A DNA stretch of 34,262 bases from a bacterium (GTDB lineage: Bacteria; Vulcanimicrobiota; Vulcanimicrobiia; Vulcanimicrobiales; Vulcanimicrobiaceae), in the NCBI GenBank assembly GCA_021790895.1, contig JAJYFM010000021.1, forward strand, positions 1 to 34,262. Reading direction: 5' to 3'. A program made the position numbers and the translations under genes. Of this stretch, positions 18,523 through 26,781 are shown piece after piece (the first letter of the stretch is position 1; each line of letters begins with the position of its first letter). Below the pieces are notes generated by a model. That model saw nothing but the letters and a program-made list of their open reading frames with translations. It was not told the DNA's origin and did no database searches.

Positions 18523-20652
18523 GTGCAACTCCGTTCTCTCATCGCGGCGGCATTGGCCGCCGTTTTGCTGGGCGCCGCGCCCGCTTCTACCCGCCTCTAT
18601 AGCGCCCCCGCGGGCAATCGCCCGGCGGGTATTCCGCATCCCAATCTGCCCTTCGTCGCTATCTTGCCGAGCGGACGTATCGTCGCTCCGGTCGGGAAGA
18701 GCATCGCGATCGGCGCGAACGTCACCACCCTTGCGCTGATACCCGGGGGGCGTTTCGCGGTCGTCGGGGGGCGTGCGGCGAGCGGCGGAGTGTTGTTGCG
18801 CACGGTCGATACGCGCACGATGCAGGTCGTCGCGCGCGCCGATAATGCGAGCTCGCGGAGCGAGGCGATCGGCGGACTGATCGCGCTGCCCGATCCGGCT
18901 CAGCCCGGGCGCACGCTGCTCGCTGCCTCGGAGCCGCGCGCCGGAAAGGTCGCACTCTTCGCCGTTGCAGCCGACGGTGGGCTCACACAGCTTCACCCCG
19001 GCATCTCACTTCCCGGAAACGATCCCGAGCCGATGCGTCTCGCGCTCGCCGAGTCGGGGCATCTGCTGTTAGTCGCCGACGATCGCAACGGGCGAATCGA
19101 CACGATCGATCTCGCGACGCGCCGTCCGATCGCATCGATGAGCGTCGGCCCGCTCCCGACCGGCATCGCCGCCTTCGGCCCGCGCATTTTTGCCGCCGCC
19201 GCTTCGGCCGCCGCGCCGACGCTGGCGGTCCGCGCGTTGGGTTCCACGGTGGTCGCCTCGGAAAATATTCCGCTCGACACGCCGCTCGACGGCGCGACCA
19301 CGATCGGCGGCGTCGATCCGGAGTCGGTCGCTATCGAACCCGGCGGACGCTTCGCCTATATTACGCTCGCCGGCGTCGACCGCGTCGTCGCCGTCTCCCT
19401 CGATGCATCGCCGCGCGTCGTCGACGGCATCGATCTGCGCCTCTTCGCAAATGCACCGTACGGAACGATGCCGACGGCGATGGTTCCGTCGACGACCGGT
19501 CGCGAACTCTTCGTCGCGCTCTCCGGGCTTAACGCCGTCGCCGTGATCGATGCGAGTACGCCGGGAGTGCTGCACCGCCTTGGGCTGATTCCCACCGGCG
19601 CGCGCCCGGTCGCCCTCTCGCTCGCACCCAACGATAAGGCGCTCTTCGTCGCCAACGCCGAAGGGAACGGCGTCAGCGCGACCCTCGAACGGATCGAGTT
19701 GACGAAAATTCCCTTGGAACGAACGACGCTCTCCGCTCTGCGCTATTCGCACGTTTCACATCTCGTGCGTGGGGGAACACTCGTGCCGCCGTTGCGCTCG
19801 GGTCGCAAGAGCGATGCGATCGAGCACGTCGTCGATATCTCACTCGGCGCGACCTACTTTAATTCGACACCCAATCTCCGCGCGCTCGCGAACCAGTTCG
19901 CGGTCGTCGGCGATTATTATGCCGACGCCCCCAACGGCGAACTCGGATCGCAGCTCGCCTATTCGGGAACGATTACCCCGCTTGCGTGGATGCTCGATAT
20001 TTTTCGCGGCCGCCAAGCAGTTGACGCAATGCCCCCCGACATCTATCCGCGCAGCGGTTATATCGTCAACGCGCTGGCTCGCGCCGGCATCAGTTATCGC
20101 GTGTACGGAGCGATGGTTCCCGAAGGGCGCTCCGCGATCGGCATTCCGTTACTCCACGTGCTCCACGGAGCGGTCGGATACGCGCCGAAGGTGGGAGCGC
20201 GCGCAAGCGATCGGGCACTCGCGGCGGCATTCGTGAAGCAGTACGCACGCGAAGCTGCGCGCGGTGACGTTCCGGCCTACGAAGCGATCCGGCTCTCGGC
20301 GACGAATCCTCTCGTGCAGGATCAAGCATTGGGAGCGATCGTCGATGCGATCGCGCGAAGCGATGCATGGAGCTCGACGGCCATCTTCATCGCGCCTCGT
20401 CAGGCGATCGGCGCGACCCGCACCGATCCGAAACATAGCTTTGCAGTCATCGTCTCGCCCTACGCAAAACGCGGCTTCCTCGGGCATGCGCACGCAAATA
20501 CGGCGAGTCTCCTAAAAACCGAAGAAGAGATTCTCGGGCTCCCGGCGCTCTCGTTAGGCGATCTCCTGGCCTCCGACTTAGCAAACTACTTTACGTCGAA
20601 CCTCGATGTATCGGCCCCTGAAATTCGAACGAACGAAAGGATGCAACGATGA
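18523..20652 (+). CDS. Exported beta-propeller protein with degenerate phosphoesterase-like domain
   Basis: A 709-residue protein with a signal peptide (residues 1-22, LIAAALAAVLLGAAPAS). Residues about 35-400 carry repeats of the YncE/lactonase (YVTN) beta-propeller type, such as VAIEPGGRFAYITLAGVDRVVAVS. From about 410 it follows the phosphoesterase half of bifunctional YncE/alkaline-phosphatase-like proteins: TPNLRALANQF (449-459) and DAWSSTAIFI...IVSPYAKRG. The metal-binding positions of that family appear changed: the ENR motif is absent, and the acidic EDD run is replaced by P625-R-Q. Hydrolase activity is thus doubtful. The GTG at 18523 is chosen for the signal peptide. The stop overlaps the next ATG by four bases. 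Confidence 0.8.
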   Translation: MQLRSLIAAALAAVLLGAAPASTRLYSAPAGNRPAGIPHPNLPFVAILPSGRIVAPVGKSIAIGANVTTLALIPGGRFAVVGGRAASGGVLLRTVDTRTMQVVARADNASSRSEAIGGLIALPDPAQPGRTLLAASEPRAGKVALFAVAADGGLTQLHPGISLPGNDPEPMRLALAESGHLLLVADDRNGRIDTIDLATRRPIASMSVGPLPTGIAAFGPRIFAAAASAAAPTLAVRALGSTVVASENIPLDTPLDGATTIGGVDPESVAIEPGGRFAYITLAGVDRVVAVSLDASPRVVDGIDLRLFANAPYGTMPTAMVPSTTGRELFVALSGLNAVAVIDASTPGVLHRLGLIPTGARPVALSLAPNDKALFVANAEGNGVSATLERIELTKIPLERTTLSALRYSHVSHLVRGGTLVPPLRSGRKSDAIEHVVDISLGATYFNSTPNLRALANQFAVVGDYYADAPNGELGSQLAYSGTITPLAWMLDIFRGRQAVDAMPPDIYPRSGYIVNALARAGISYRVYGAMVPEGRSAIGIPLLHVLHGAVGYAPKVGARASDRALAAAFVKQYAREAARGDVPAYEAIRLSATNPLVQDQALGAIVDAIARSDAWSSTAIFIAPRQAIGATRTDPKHSFAVIVSPYAKRGFLGHAHANTASLLKTEEEILGLPALSLGDLLASDLANYFTSNLDVSAPEIRTNERMQR

Positions 20653-21485
20653 GCGGCAACGTTCAACTCAGCTACGGCCCCCGACTGATAGGAACGCCGA
20701 CAGGAATGTTGCGTCGCGCCGCATTGGTGCGCCCGAGCGCGGCAATCGAACGCGCGCTTCCGTTAGCCTCCGAACCGTCGGCGATCTATGCGCGGGCGCT
20801 CGAACAGCACGACATTTTGCGTAAGCTGCTCCTTTCGTTCGGCGTTGAAATTATCGAAATTGCCGGCTCCGCACTCGACCCGTTAGAGAGCGCGGTTGCG
20901 CAGAGCGCACTCTGCCTCGAAGATGGCGTCGTCATCATGCGCCCCAGTGTGATGGAGCGTCGCGCGGCGGTCGACCGTACTCGAGCCGCCTTTGCCCGCG
21001 CCGAGATTCCTATTGCGGGGCATATCGCCGCGCCGGCGTTTTTTAGCGGCGATGACGTGATGCTGCTCGGCGCTCGTGCCTACATCGCCGTCGGTGCGCT
21101 CAGCAACGAACTCGGGCGACGCGGCATGACCTCGTTGCTCACCGCGCATGGCTATCACTGCACGCATGTGGAGATCGCGCCGAAAAGCTTCTCTCTCCGT
21201 TCGGTCGTTGCGCCGATCGCCCCGGACACGGTCGCGTTCGTCGACGATGCCGTCGATGCGGCGGCGTTCGCCGATCTCCACCGCATCATTCTGCCGCGTG
21301 GCGAAGAGCGTGCCGCAGGGATGATGTTGCTCAACGAGCGCCACGCCTTAGTCGACTTACGGTATCGTGAATCGCTGCGCATCCTCAGCCGTGCCGGAGT
21401 AAGCATCGATGCCTTCGATTGTTACGAATTCACGAAGATCGGCATGACGCCCGCGTCGTTGGTCCTGGCGGTAGCGCGATCGTGA
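20649..21485 (+). CDS. Amidinotransferase/DDAH-fold protein, probable pseudoenzyme
   Basis: A 278-residue protein resembling dimethylarginine dimethylaminohydrolase (DDAH) and arginine deiminase relatives (pentein fold). Landmarks in order: LVRPS near 26, ALEQHDILRKLLLSFGVEI at 50-68, CLEDGVVIMRPSVMERR at 89-105, FSGDDVMLLG at 132-141, the segment FSLRS at 181, and DCYEFTKIG near 257-265. In DDAH the active-site His lies in an HLK segment, but here that position is Ser182. The Cys nucleophile near the C-terminus (GGxxCxSLR) is replaced by a sequence with Ala269. Hydrolase activity is therefore unlikely. The ATG overlaps the upstream stop, and the stop overlaps the next GTG, fixing both ends. 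Confidence 0.75.
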   Translation: MSGNVQLSYGPRLIGTPTGMLRRAALVRPSAAIERALPLASEPSAIYARALEQHDILRKLLLSFGVEIIEIAGSALDPLESAVAQSALCLEDGVVIMRPSVMERRAAVDRTRAAFARAEIPIAGHIAAPAFFSGDDVMLLGARAYIAVGALSNELGRRGMTSLLTAHGYHCTHVEIAPKSFSLRSVVAPIAPDTVAFVDDAVDAAAFADLHRIILPRGEERAAGMMLLNERHALVDLRYRESLRILSRAGVSIDAFDCYEFTKIGMTPASLVLAVARS

Positions 21486-22219
21486 GTGAAGGCATGCGAG
21501 TCGCGATCCTTTCCGATATTCACGGGAATCTCGTCGCGCTCGATGCCTGTCTTGCCGATCTTGCGTCGCAGGGGGGAGCCGACGCAATTGTCGCCGCCGG
21601 CGATCTCTGCGCCGACGGGCCGCGCCCGCGCAAAGTGCTTCAACGTCTCTCCGAAGTCGGCGCGCAATGCGTGCGCGGTAACACCGACCGCTATCTCGCG
21701 ATGCCCGGCGAAGAGCGTTTCGAAGGCGAGGAGGCGCGTTTAGCGTGGACGCGCCGCGAACTTGGCGAGAAGTGGCTCTCGTGGTTGCGCGATCTTCCAT
21801 TTGCGCTGCGTATCGGCGAATCGCCCGACGAACTGCTCGTCGTTCACGCAAACCCCGCCAACGATGACGAACATCTCTGGCCCGATGCCGACAATGCAAC
21901 GCTGGAACGGATGATCGGTTCCGAGGCGGCATCGGCGATCGCTTTCGGGCACCTCCATCTACCGTACGTGCGCTTGTGGCGCGGGAAGTTGTTGGTTAAC
22001 GTCGCCTCGGCGGGACTGCCGAAGGACGGCGATCCGCGCGCGTGTTACGCGATTCTTACCTTGCGTTCGGGCGGCTGGCAAGTGAAGCATCGCCGCGTTG
22101 AATTCGACGTGAAACGGGTTGCCACGCAACTCGCGGAGTGCGGTATTCCGGGAAGCATGCGGTTGATCGCGACGCTGCGCCGGCATCGTTATAAACGTTT
22201 GACCAGTATTATCCCGTGA
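21482..22219 (+). CDS. Calcineurin-like metallophosphoesterase (YfcE-type)
   Basis: A 245-residue cytoplasmic dimetal phosphoesterase. The metal-site blocks are all present: Asp12-Ile-His14-Gly-Asn, Gly40-Asp41, GNTD (66-69), His122 in VVHANP, and GHLH (156-159, a variant of GHTH). Such proteins hydrolyse phosphodiesters or nucleotides; the substrate cannot be told. The GTG at 21482 overlaps the preceding TGA; an ATG at 21494 is an alternative that removes four residues. The stop overlaps the GTG of the ABC ATPase gene by four bases, so it is embedded in the five-gene cassette and co-translated with an exporter. Confidence 0.88.
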   Translation: MSEGMRVAILSDIHGNLVALDACLADLASQGGADAIVAAGDLCADGPRPRKVLQRLSEVGAQCVRGNTDRYLAMPGEERFEGEEARLAWTRRELGEKWLSWLRDLPFALRIGESPDELLVVHANPANDDEHLWPDADNATLERMIGSEAASAIAFGHLHLPYVRLWRGKLLVNVASAGLPKDGDPRACYAILTLRSGGWQVKHRRVEFDVKRVATQLAECGIPGSMRLIATLRRHRYKRLTSIIP

Positions 22220-22932
22220 GTGCATCCGCGTTACGGATCGACGGGCTCGTCAAGCGCTACGGCGATTTTGTCGCCGTCGACGGTATCTCCATGGATGTGC
22301 CGCAGGGCGCCTTTTTCGGCTTTCTCGGGCCGAACGGCGCCGGAAAGACGACGACCATCGGGGCGTGTGTCGGCCTCGTGCGGCCGACCGCCGGGAAGAT
22401 CGAAATTTTCGGATATGATACCGAGCGGCAGTGGCGCGAGTCACGTCGCTTGATCGGCCTCTGCCCGCAGGAAATTAATCTCGATCGCTACCTTTCGATT
22501 CGCGATATTTTGATCTATCAGGCCGGGTACTTCGGCCTTCGCGGCCCGAAAGTCCGCGCGCGCGCGGACGAACTGCTCGAACGTTTCGCGCTTTCGGATA
22601 AGGCGAATGGCGAATATACGAAACTCTCCGGCGGAATGAAGCGTCGCCTGATGATCGCGAGATCGTTGATTCATTCACCGAAACTGTTGGTGCTCGACGA
22701 GCCGACCGCGGGTGTCGACGTCGAACTGCGCCTCGAGCTTTGGGATTTGCTTCGCCGCCTCAATGCCGACGGCACGACGATTGTCCTGACGACGCATTAC
22801 TTGGAGGAGGCGGAGGCGCTCTGCAAGCGGATCGCCATCGTTCGTGCGGGACGAATCGTGACCGAGCAGGATACGACCGACCTCGTTCGCGACCGCGACC
22901 TGCAAGACGTGTTTTTGGAGCTGACGCGATGA
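22216..22932 (+). CDS. ABC transporter ATP-binding protein (DrrA-like)
   Basis: A 238-residue nucleotide-binding subunit of an ABC-2-type exporter. Walker A is GPNGAGKTT (38-46), the Q-loop lies in LCPQEINLD, the signature reads LSGGMKRRL, Walker B is LLVLDEPTAGVD, and the switch His is in LTTHYLEEAE. This is the multidrug/lipid type of ATPase found with DrrB/NodJ permeases. The GTG start overlaps the phosphoesterase stop (GTGA), and the end overlaps the permease ATG (ATGA). Confidence 0.96.
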   Translation: MSASALRIDGLVKRYGDFVAVDGISMDVPQGAFFGFLGPNGAGKTTTIGACVGLVRPTAGKIEIFGYDTERQWRESRRLIGLCPQEINLDRYLSIRDILIYQAGYFGLRGPKVRARADELLERFALSDKANGEYTKLSGGMKRRLMIARSLIHSPKLLVLDEPTAGVDVELRLELWDLLRRLNADGTTIVLTTHYLEEAEALCKRIAIVRAGRIVTEQDTTDLVRDRDLQDVFLELTR

Positions 22933-23708
22933 ACGCGGTGATGCCGGTGAACTGGGTCGGGCTCTTGACGGTTGCGAAGCGCGAGATCGTACGGTCGCTC
23001 AAAGTCATCAATCAAGTGGTCTGGCCGCCGGTGATAACGACGCTCCTGTACGTTTTTGTTTTCGGCCTCGCTATCGGGAGCCGCATTCAAAATGTCGGCG
23101 GGGTGAGCTACGCGCAATTTCTCATTCCAGGCTTGATTATGCTGCAGACGATTTCGACGGCGTACGACGAGTGCGCGAGTTCGTTTTTTCAAGGGCGATT
23201 CATGAACTCGATTCAAGAGTTGCTCGTTGCACCGCTTGCCGCCGGAGAGATTCTCGTCGGCTTTCTCATGGGAAGCCTCGCGCGGGCATTCTTAATCGCG
23301 CTGCTCATCGGCGGGCTCGGCGTGCTGCTCGTTCACGCGGTGCCGCAAAACTGGTGGCTCGCCGTGCTCTGCATCGTTGTCGTGACGACGCTCTTTTCCT
23401 CACTCGGCCTGATCTTCGGCATGATGGCCGAACGCTTCGATCACATCGCTGCGTTCGTGACGTTTGTGATTACGCCGCTGACCTTCGTCGGGGGCGTCTT
23501 TACCTCGGCGACGATGTTGCCGGAGAATCTTCGCTCGATCGAACTCTTCAATCCGATCTTCTATATCATCGATGCATTTCGCTATAGCTATACCGGCACC
23601 GGATATCTACCGCTCGGCTATTCACTCGGCGCCGTGACCGTTCTCGCCGCCGTCGCCGTCGCCGTCGCGCTCCGAATGATCGCGATCGGGTATAAACTGC
23701 GCGCCTAG
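22929..23708 (+). CDS. ABC-2 type transporter permease (NodJ/DrrB-like)
   Basis: Membrane subunit of the exporter whose ATPase is encoded just upstream; 259 residues with about six TM helices. The ABC-2 signature region is visible as ALIIGGLGVLL...LGLIFGMMAERFDHI, followed by FVITPLTFVGGVFTSATMLPE and the C-terminal NPIFYIIDAFRY that marks this family. The frame is open from 22740, but the ATG at 22929 overlaps the ATPase stop and gives the family length. The gene ends with a TAG that is shared with the convergent gene: the CTAG palindrome at 23705-23708 supplies both stop codons. Confidence 0.94.
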   Translation: MNAVMPVNWVGLLTVAKREIVRSLKVINQVVWPPVITTLLYVFVFGLAIGSRIQNVGGVSYAQFLIPGLIMLQTISTAYDECASSFFQGRFMNSIQELLVAPLAAGEILVGFLMGSLARAFLIALLIGGLGVLLVHAVPQNWWLAVLCIVVVTTLFSSLGLIFGMMAERFDHIAAFVTFVITPLTFVGGVFTSATMLPENLRSIELFNPIFYIIDAFRYSYTGTGYLPLGYSLGAVTVLAAVAVAVALRMIAIGYKLRA

Positions 23709-24448
23709 CCTTCCCAATCGCTTGGGGGGCTTTCGGCGATCGCCTGTTTTGGCGCTGTTGCGAAGAACCGCTGCAGAAAGTACGCCAAGAGCGGGATCAC
23801 CCAGATCCACCGCAATTCGATGAGCTTGGGATCGACGGCAAAGAGCACGGCGACGATGGCGAAGGAGAGCATGAAAAGCTCCGAACGCAAACCTTCGCGC
23901 CAATCGGGGCGCGGCGCGAGCGGATCGGCGGCGATTGGAACGATGCGCGGCAGGAGTGCCGGAACCTGCAACGCGTACCGTTCGTACGCATCGACAAAAC
24001 GTTGGTGAAGAAGCTCGCCTTCGTGGTGCGCGAGGGCGACGAGAAAGAGGAACGTTCCGAAGAGGAGTATCGGGATGCCGATTGGCGGGATGAAAAGCGC
24101 GATCCAGGGTAGCGCGAGCAGATTTCCCAAATAGAGAGGATTTCGCACGTAGCGAAATGGTCCGGCAACGATCAGTCGTGCCGCCGACGCGTTGTGCGCC
24201 CACACGATTGCCGAGCGAAGATATGCCGCGCCCCAACTGCGCATGAGGAAAGCGGCGATCGCAAAGAGCGCGCCGATCGCGAAAATCCAATGGAACCGCA
24301 TGTAGGAATTATCGGCGAGTTGCCACGCAGTCGGTTGCGTTGACTGGTGCATGACCATCGAGATGCCGTAGGCAAGGCGAAAACTGAGGAAAATAATCAA
24401 GAGGATCGTGATGCCGCGCATGCGATACCAGAGCGGGGATGGATTCAA
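23705..24448 (-). CDS. Isoprenylcysteine carboxyl methyltransferase/phospholipid methyltransferase-like membrane protein
   Basis: A 247-residue integral membrane protein with several TM segments. It carries the SAM-binding motif shared by ICMT and PEMT enzymes, GPFRYVRNPLYLG (96-108), followed by an acidic stretch HHEGELLHQRF that matches the family's paired-Glu region. It likely methylates a lipid or prenylated acceptor; the substrate is unknown. The start taken is TTG at 24448, overlapping the stop of the upstream gene (TTGA); an ATG at 24421 (Met10) is an alternative. It is the second gene of a two-gene minus-strand operon. Confidence 0.8.
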   Translation of the reverse strand: MNPSPLWYRMRGITILLIIFLSFRLAYGISMVMHQSTQPTAWQLADNSYMRFHWIFAIGALFAIAAFLMRSWGAAYLRSAIVWAHNASAARLIVAGPFRYVRNPLYLGNLLALPWIALFIPPIGIPILLFGTFLFLVALAHHEGELLHQRFVDAYERYALQVPALLPRIVPIAADPLAPRPDWREGLRSELFMLSFAIVAVLFAVDPKLIELRWIWVIPLLAYFLQRFFATAPKQAIAESPPSDWEG

Positions 24449-25308
24449 TGTCGTGGCTCCTCGTCGGTGAAAAATGGGTTTTCGCGGCGTTCCCAGCCGA
24501 TACGCGTCGGTGGCCCATGCCCGGGAAGAACCGCCGTCGCATCGGGAAGAACGAAGAGTTCACGGCGAATGTTCGCAAGCAAGTCCGTATAACCGAAGCG
24601 ATCGCCGAAACAGCCGCCGACGCTTCCGGCAAAGAGCGTATCGCCGGTGAAGAGCAGATCGCCGATGCGAAAGCATGAGGAGCCGTCGGTGTGTCCCGGC
24701 GTCGGAATGAGTTCGATCTCATTGCGCGTTCCGAAGGGGAGTCGCTCGCCTTTGCGGATCGGGAGCGCCTCGGCGGCGAGCGCACCGATGGCCGGAGCAT
24801 CGACTTCATGCATGACGATGCGCGCATCGGGATAGGCCGACGCGACCGCCTCGGCGGCATCGCAATGGTCGTCGTGCTTATGCGTGATTAAAATATAGGA
24901 GTAGTCGAGTGGGTGCGCTCGCAAGAGCGCGAGCAGCACGTCGGGCCTCCCGGCTGGGTCGACGATGGCGGCGACGCGCTCGTCGCGCGCGGCCCGAACG
25001 ACGTATCCGTTACTGGGATGCGGCAGTTGCGCATGTCGGTGGACCAGCGGGAGGGCGAGGTCGCCGGGATACCAGGCTCCTGCGGCCCGTTGTTGGAAGC
25101 GCCGCCGTTCCATCCCGAGCGGCGCGGCCAACCGTGCGGCTTCGTCGGCGTCGGGAGCCCCTCGGTCGGCGAGCCAGGCCTCGATCGAACGCGCTGCGAT
25201 ATTTGTAGCCGCGGCGAGCTCCGCGACGTTCATGCGGGATCCGCGCATCGTCTTGCGCAGCACATCCCCGACCGTATCTTCGAGGTCGAGCGTCGGCCAT
25301 TGATTCAT
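24445..25308 (-). CDS. Metallo-beta-lactamase-fold hydrolase with N-terminal helix-turn-helix
   Basis: A 287-residue protein with two parts. Residues 10-70 look like an XRE-type helix-turn-helix ([20 protein letters not shown], with the recognition helix near [13 protein letters not shown]). From about 95 there is a glyoxalase-II-like hydrolase domain with its dinuclear metal residues: THKHDDH (142-148), His206 in PGHTDGSS, Asp223 in FTGDTLF and His264 in LPGHGPPT. The domain fits hydrolysis of thioesters or persulfides; the substrate is unknown. The ATG at 25308 is preferred over a TTG at 25353, which would only add 15 low-complexity residues. The gene is divergent from trxB, 80 bases apart, so the HTH could act on the shared promoter region; that is an inference. 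Confidence 0.85.
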   Translation of the reverse strand: MNQWPTLDLEDTVGDVLRKTMRGSRMNVAELAAATNIAARSIEAWLADRGAPDADEAARLAAPLGMERRRFQQRAAGAWYPGDLALPLVHRHAQLPHPSNGYVVRAARDERVAAIVDPAGRPDVLLALLRAHPLDYSYILITHKHDDHCDAAEAVASAYPDARIVMHEVDAPAIGALAAEALPIRKGERLPFGTRNEIELIPTPGHTDGSSCFRIGDLLFTGDTLFAGSVGGCFGDRFGYTDLLANIRRELFVLPDATAVLPGHGPPTRIGWERRENPFFTDEEPRH

Positions 25309-25388
25309 GCGTCGGCTCTTCGACGCATCGAGGGTGCCTTGCTGCCCGCGCAACCGGAGCGCGTACCGATGCGGTCGAAGAGAGCGAT

Positions 25389-26324
25389 ATGGAACGTGTA
25401 ACGATCATCGGCTCCGGCCCGGCCGGGCTTACCGCGGCGATCTACGCCGCGCGCGCCAACCTCGAACCGCTCGTCATCGCCGGCGGGCTCTACGGAGGGC
25501 AGTTGATGCTGACCACCGAGGTGGAAAACTTTCCCGGCTTTCCCGACGGAATTCTCGGTCCCGAGTTGATGGAGCGTTTTCGCGCGCAAGCAGAGTCATT
25601 CGGCGCTCGCATTCTCAACGAAGATGCAATCGGCGTCGATTTCACGCAGCGACCATTCCTGGTGCGGACTGCGGAGAAGAGCTACGAATCGCAGACGGTG
25701 ATTGTGGCGACGGGCGCGAGCGCGCGTTGGCTCGATATTCCCGGCGAAGAGCGCCTCCGCGGGCGCGGTGTCTCGACCTGTGCGACCTGCGACGGAGCAT
25801 TCTTCCGCGAGAAAGAGATCGTCGTCGTCGGTGGTGGTGATTCGGCGATGGAAGAAGCGATATTCCTAACTCGCTTCGGCAGTCGGGTGACGGTTATCCA
25901 TCGGCGCGACACGCTTCGCGCCAGCAAGATCATGGCCGAGCGGGCGATGAATCACCCGAAGATCGATTTCATTTGGAACACCGGCGTTGAAGAAGTGCTC
26001 GGCGGTGAAAGCATGACGGGGTTGCGCCTCCGCAATCTCATCGACGGTAGCGAATCGGAGTTCCGTGCCGATGCGCTCTTCATCGCCGTCGGACATACAC
26101 CGAATACCTCGATCTTTTCCGGCCAACTCGATCTCGATTCGCACGGGTATATTCACTCGCCGGACGGGACGCACACGAATATCGAGGGCGTCTTCGTCGC
26201 CGGCGACGTAAATGATATCCGCTACAAGCAGGCGATTACGGCTGCAGGCGCGGGGTGTCGGGCGGCGATCGATGTCGAGAAGTATCTTGAGGCGCATCAT
26301 CTCGATGCCGCTGCGGTGCTCTAG
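25389..26324 (+). CDS. trxB: Thioredoxin-disulfide reductase
   Basis: FAD enzyme that reduces thioredoxin with NADPH. At 311 residues it is the usual low-molecular-weight form. The FAD site is [15 protein letters not shown] (8-22), the redox pair is Cys131-Ala-Thr-Cys134, and the NADPH site reads [10 protein letters not shown]. The C-terminal FAD contact [10 protein letters not shown] is present. The ATG at 25389 is 80 bases from the divergent HTH-hydrolase gene. Intergenic repeats begin within 15 bases after the stop. Confidence 0.96.
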   Translation: MERVTIIGSGPAGLTAAIYAARANLEPLVIAGGLYGGQLMLTTEVENFPGFPDGILGPELMERFRAQAESFGARILNEDAIGVDFTQRPFLVRTAEKSYESQTVIVATGASARWLDIPGEERLRGRGVSTCATCDGAFFREKEIVVVGGGDSAMEEAIFLTRFGSRVTVIHRRDTLRASKIMAERAMNHPKIDFIWNTGVEEVLGGESMTGLRLRNLIDGSESEFRADALFIAVGHTPNTSIFSGQLDLDSHGYIHSPDGTHTNIEGVFVAGDVNDIRYKQAITAAGAGCRAAIDVEKYLEAHHLDAAAVL

Positions 26325-26330
26325 CCACGC

Positions 26331-26469
26331 TTCTTGTCACGCCGAGTAGACCGCCCCTTCGACTCGCTACGCTCGCTCAGGACAGGCTCCGCGGCGCATC
26401 GAGGCGCGCCGCTCGGTACGCGCCGGCGGGCACCGCTCCTCGCTAGACGCTCGCGGCTCGGACAAGCAA
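26331..26469 (+). repeat. 139-bp direct repeat, copy 1 (contains long palindromic unit)
   Basis: The stretch recurs 271 bases downstream at 26602-26740 with a single mismatch (ACGCTCGCGG here, ACGCTTGCGG there). The left half is a long member of the intergenic repeat family: TGTCACGCCGAGTAG, then CCGC...GCGG closing a loop of about 40 bases, then ATCGAGGCGCG. The right half, ending GGCTCGGACAAGCAA, is seen only in these two copies. No reading frame of interest lies in it. Confidence 0.9.
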
Positions 26470-26558
26470 TGTCAGGGTCCTCGCCGCTCGCTTAAGCGCT
26501 CGTCGGGTGCACCGCAGGCGCTCCTCGCGCCGTGCACGTTTGCTCGCCGAGTAGCTTT
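26470..26558. other. Spacer between repeat copies
   Basis: Noncoding GC-rich sequence between the two 139-bp copies. It holds a truncated repeat start (CGCCGAGTAG near 26545) and a self-complementary spot at CGCTTAAGCG. No gene or recognisable regulatory site is seen. Confidence 0.5.
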
Positions 26559-26600
26559 TGTCACGCCGAGTAGATCGCGAAGCGATCGTATCGAGGCGCG
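26559..26600 (+). repeat. Intergenic palindromic repeat, short unit
   Basis: Short unit of the family: TGTCACGCCGAGTA, then a perfect 6-bp hairpin GATCGC-GAA-GCGATC, then GTATCGAGGCGCG. The flanks match units near 34012 and 34054, while the stem differs from theirs yet stays complementary. Confidence 0.85.
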
Positions 26601-26601
26601 A

Positions 26602-26740
26602 TTCTTGTCACGCCGAGTAGACCGCCCCTTCGACTCGCTACGCTCGCTCAGGACAGGCTCCGCGGCGCATCGAGGCGCGCCGCTCGGTACGCGCCGGCGG
26701 GCACCGCTCCTCGCTAGACGCTTGCGGCTCGGACAAGCAA
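26602..26740 (+). repeat. 139-bp direct repeat, copy 2
   Basis: Second copy of the element at 26331-26469, offset by exactly 271 bases and differing at one base. It directly abuts the short palindromic unit at 26559-26600, so the whole block is repeat-derived. It ends about 40 bases before the next small gene. Confidence 0.9.
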
Positions 26741-26781
26741 CTGCGGGGATAGATCGCTTGCAAATGGAAGAGTGCAGCGAG

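Noticed and set aside
26605-26781. Upstream extension of the small exported protein
   Set aside because: It would translate the 139-bp repeat and bury the signal peptide inside the protein.
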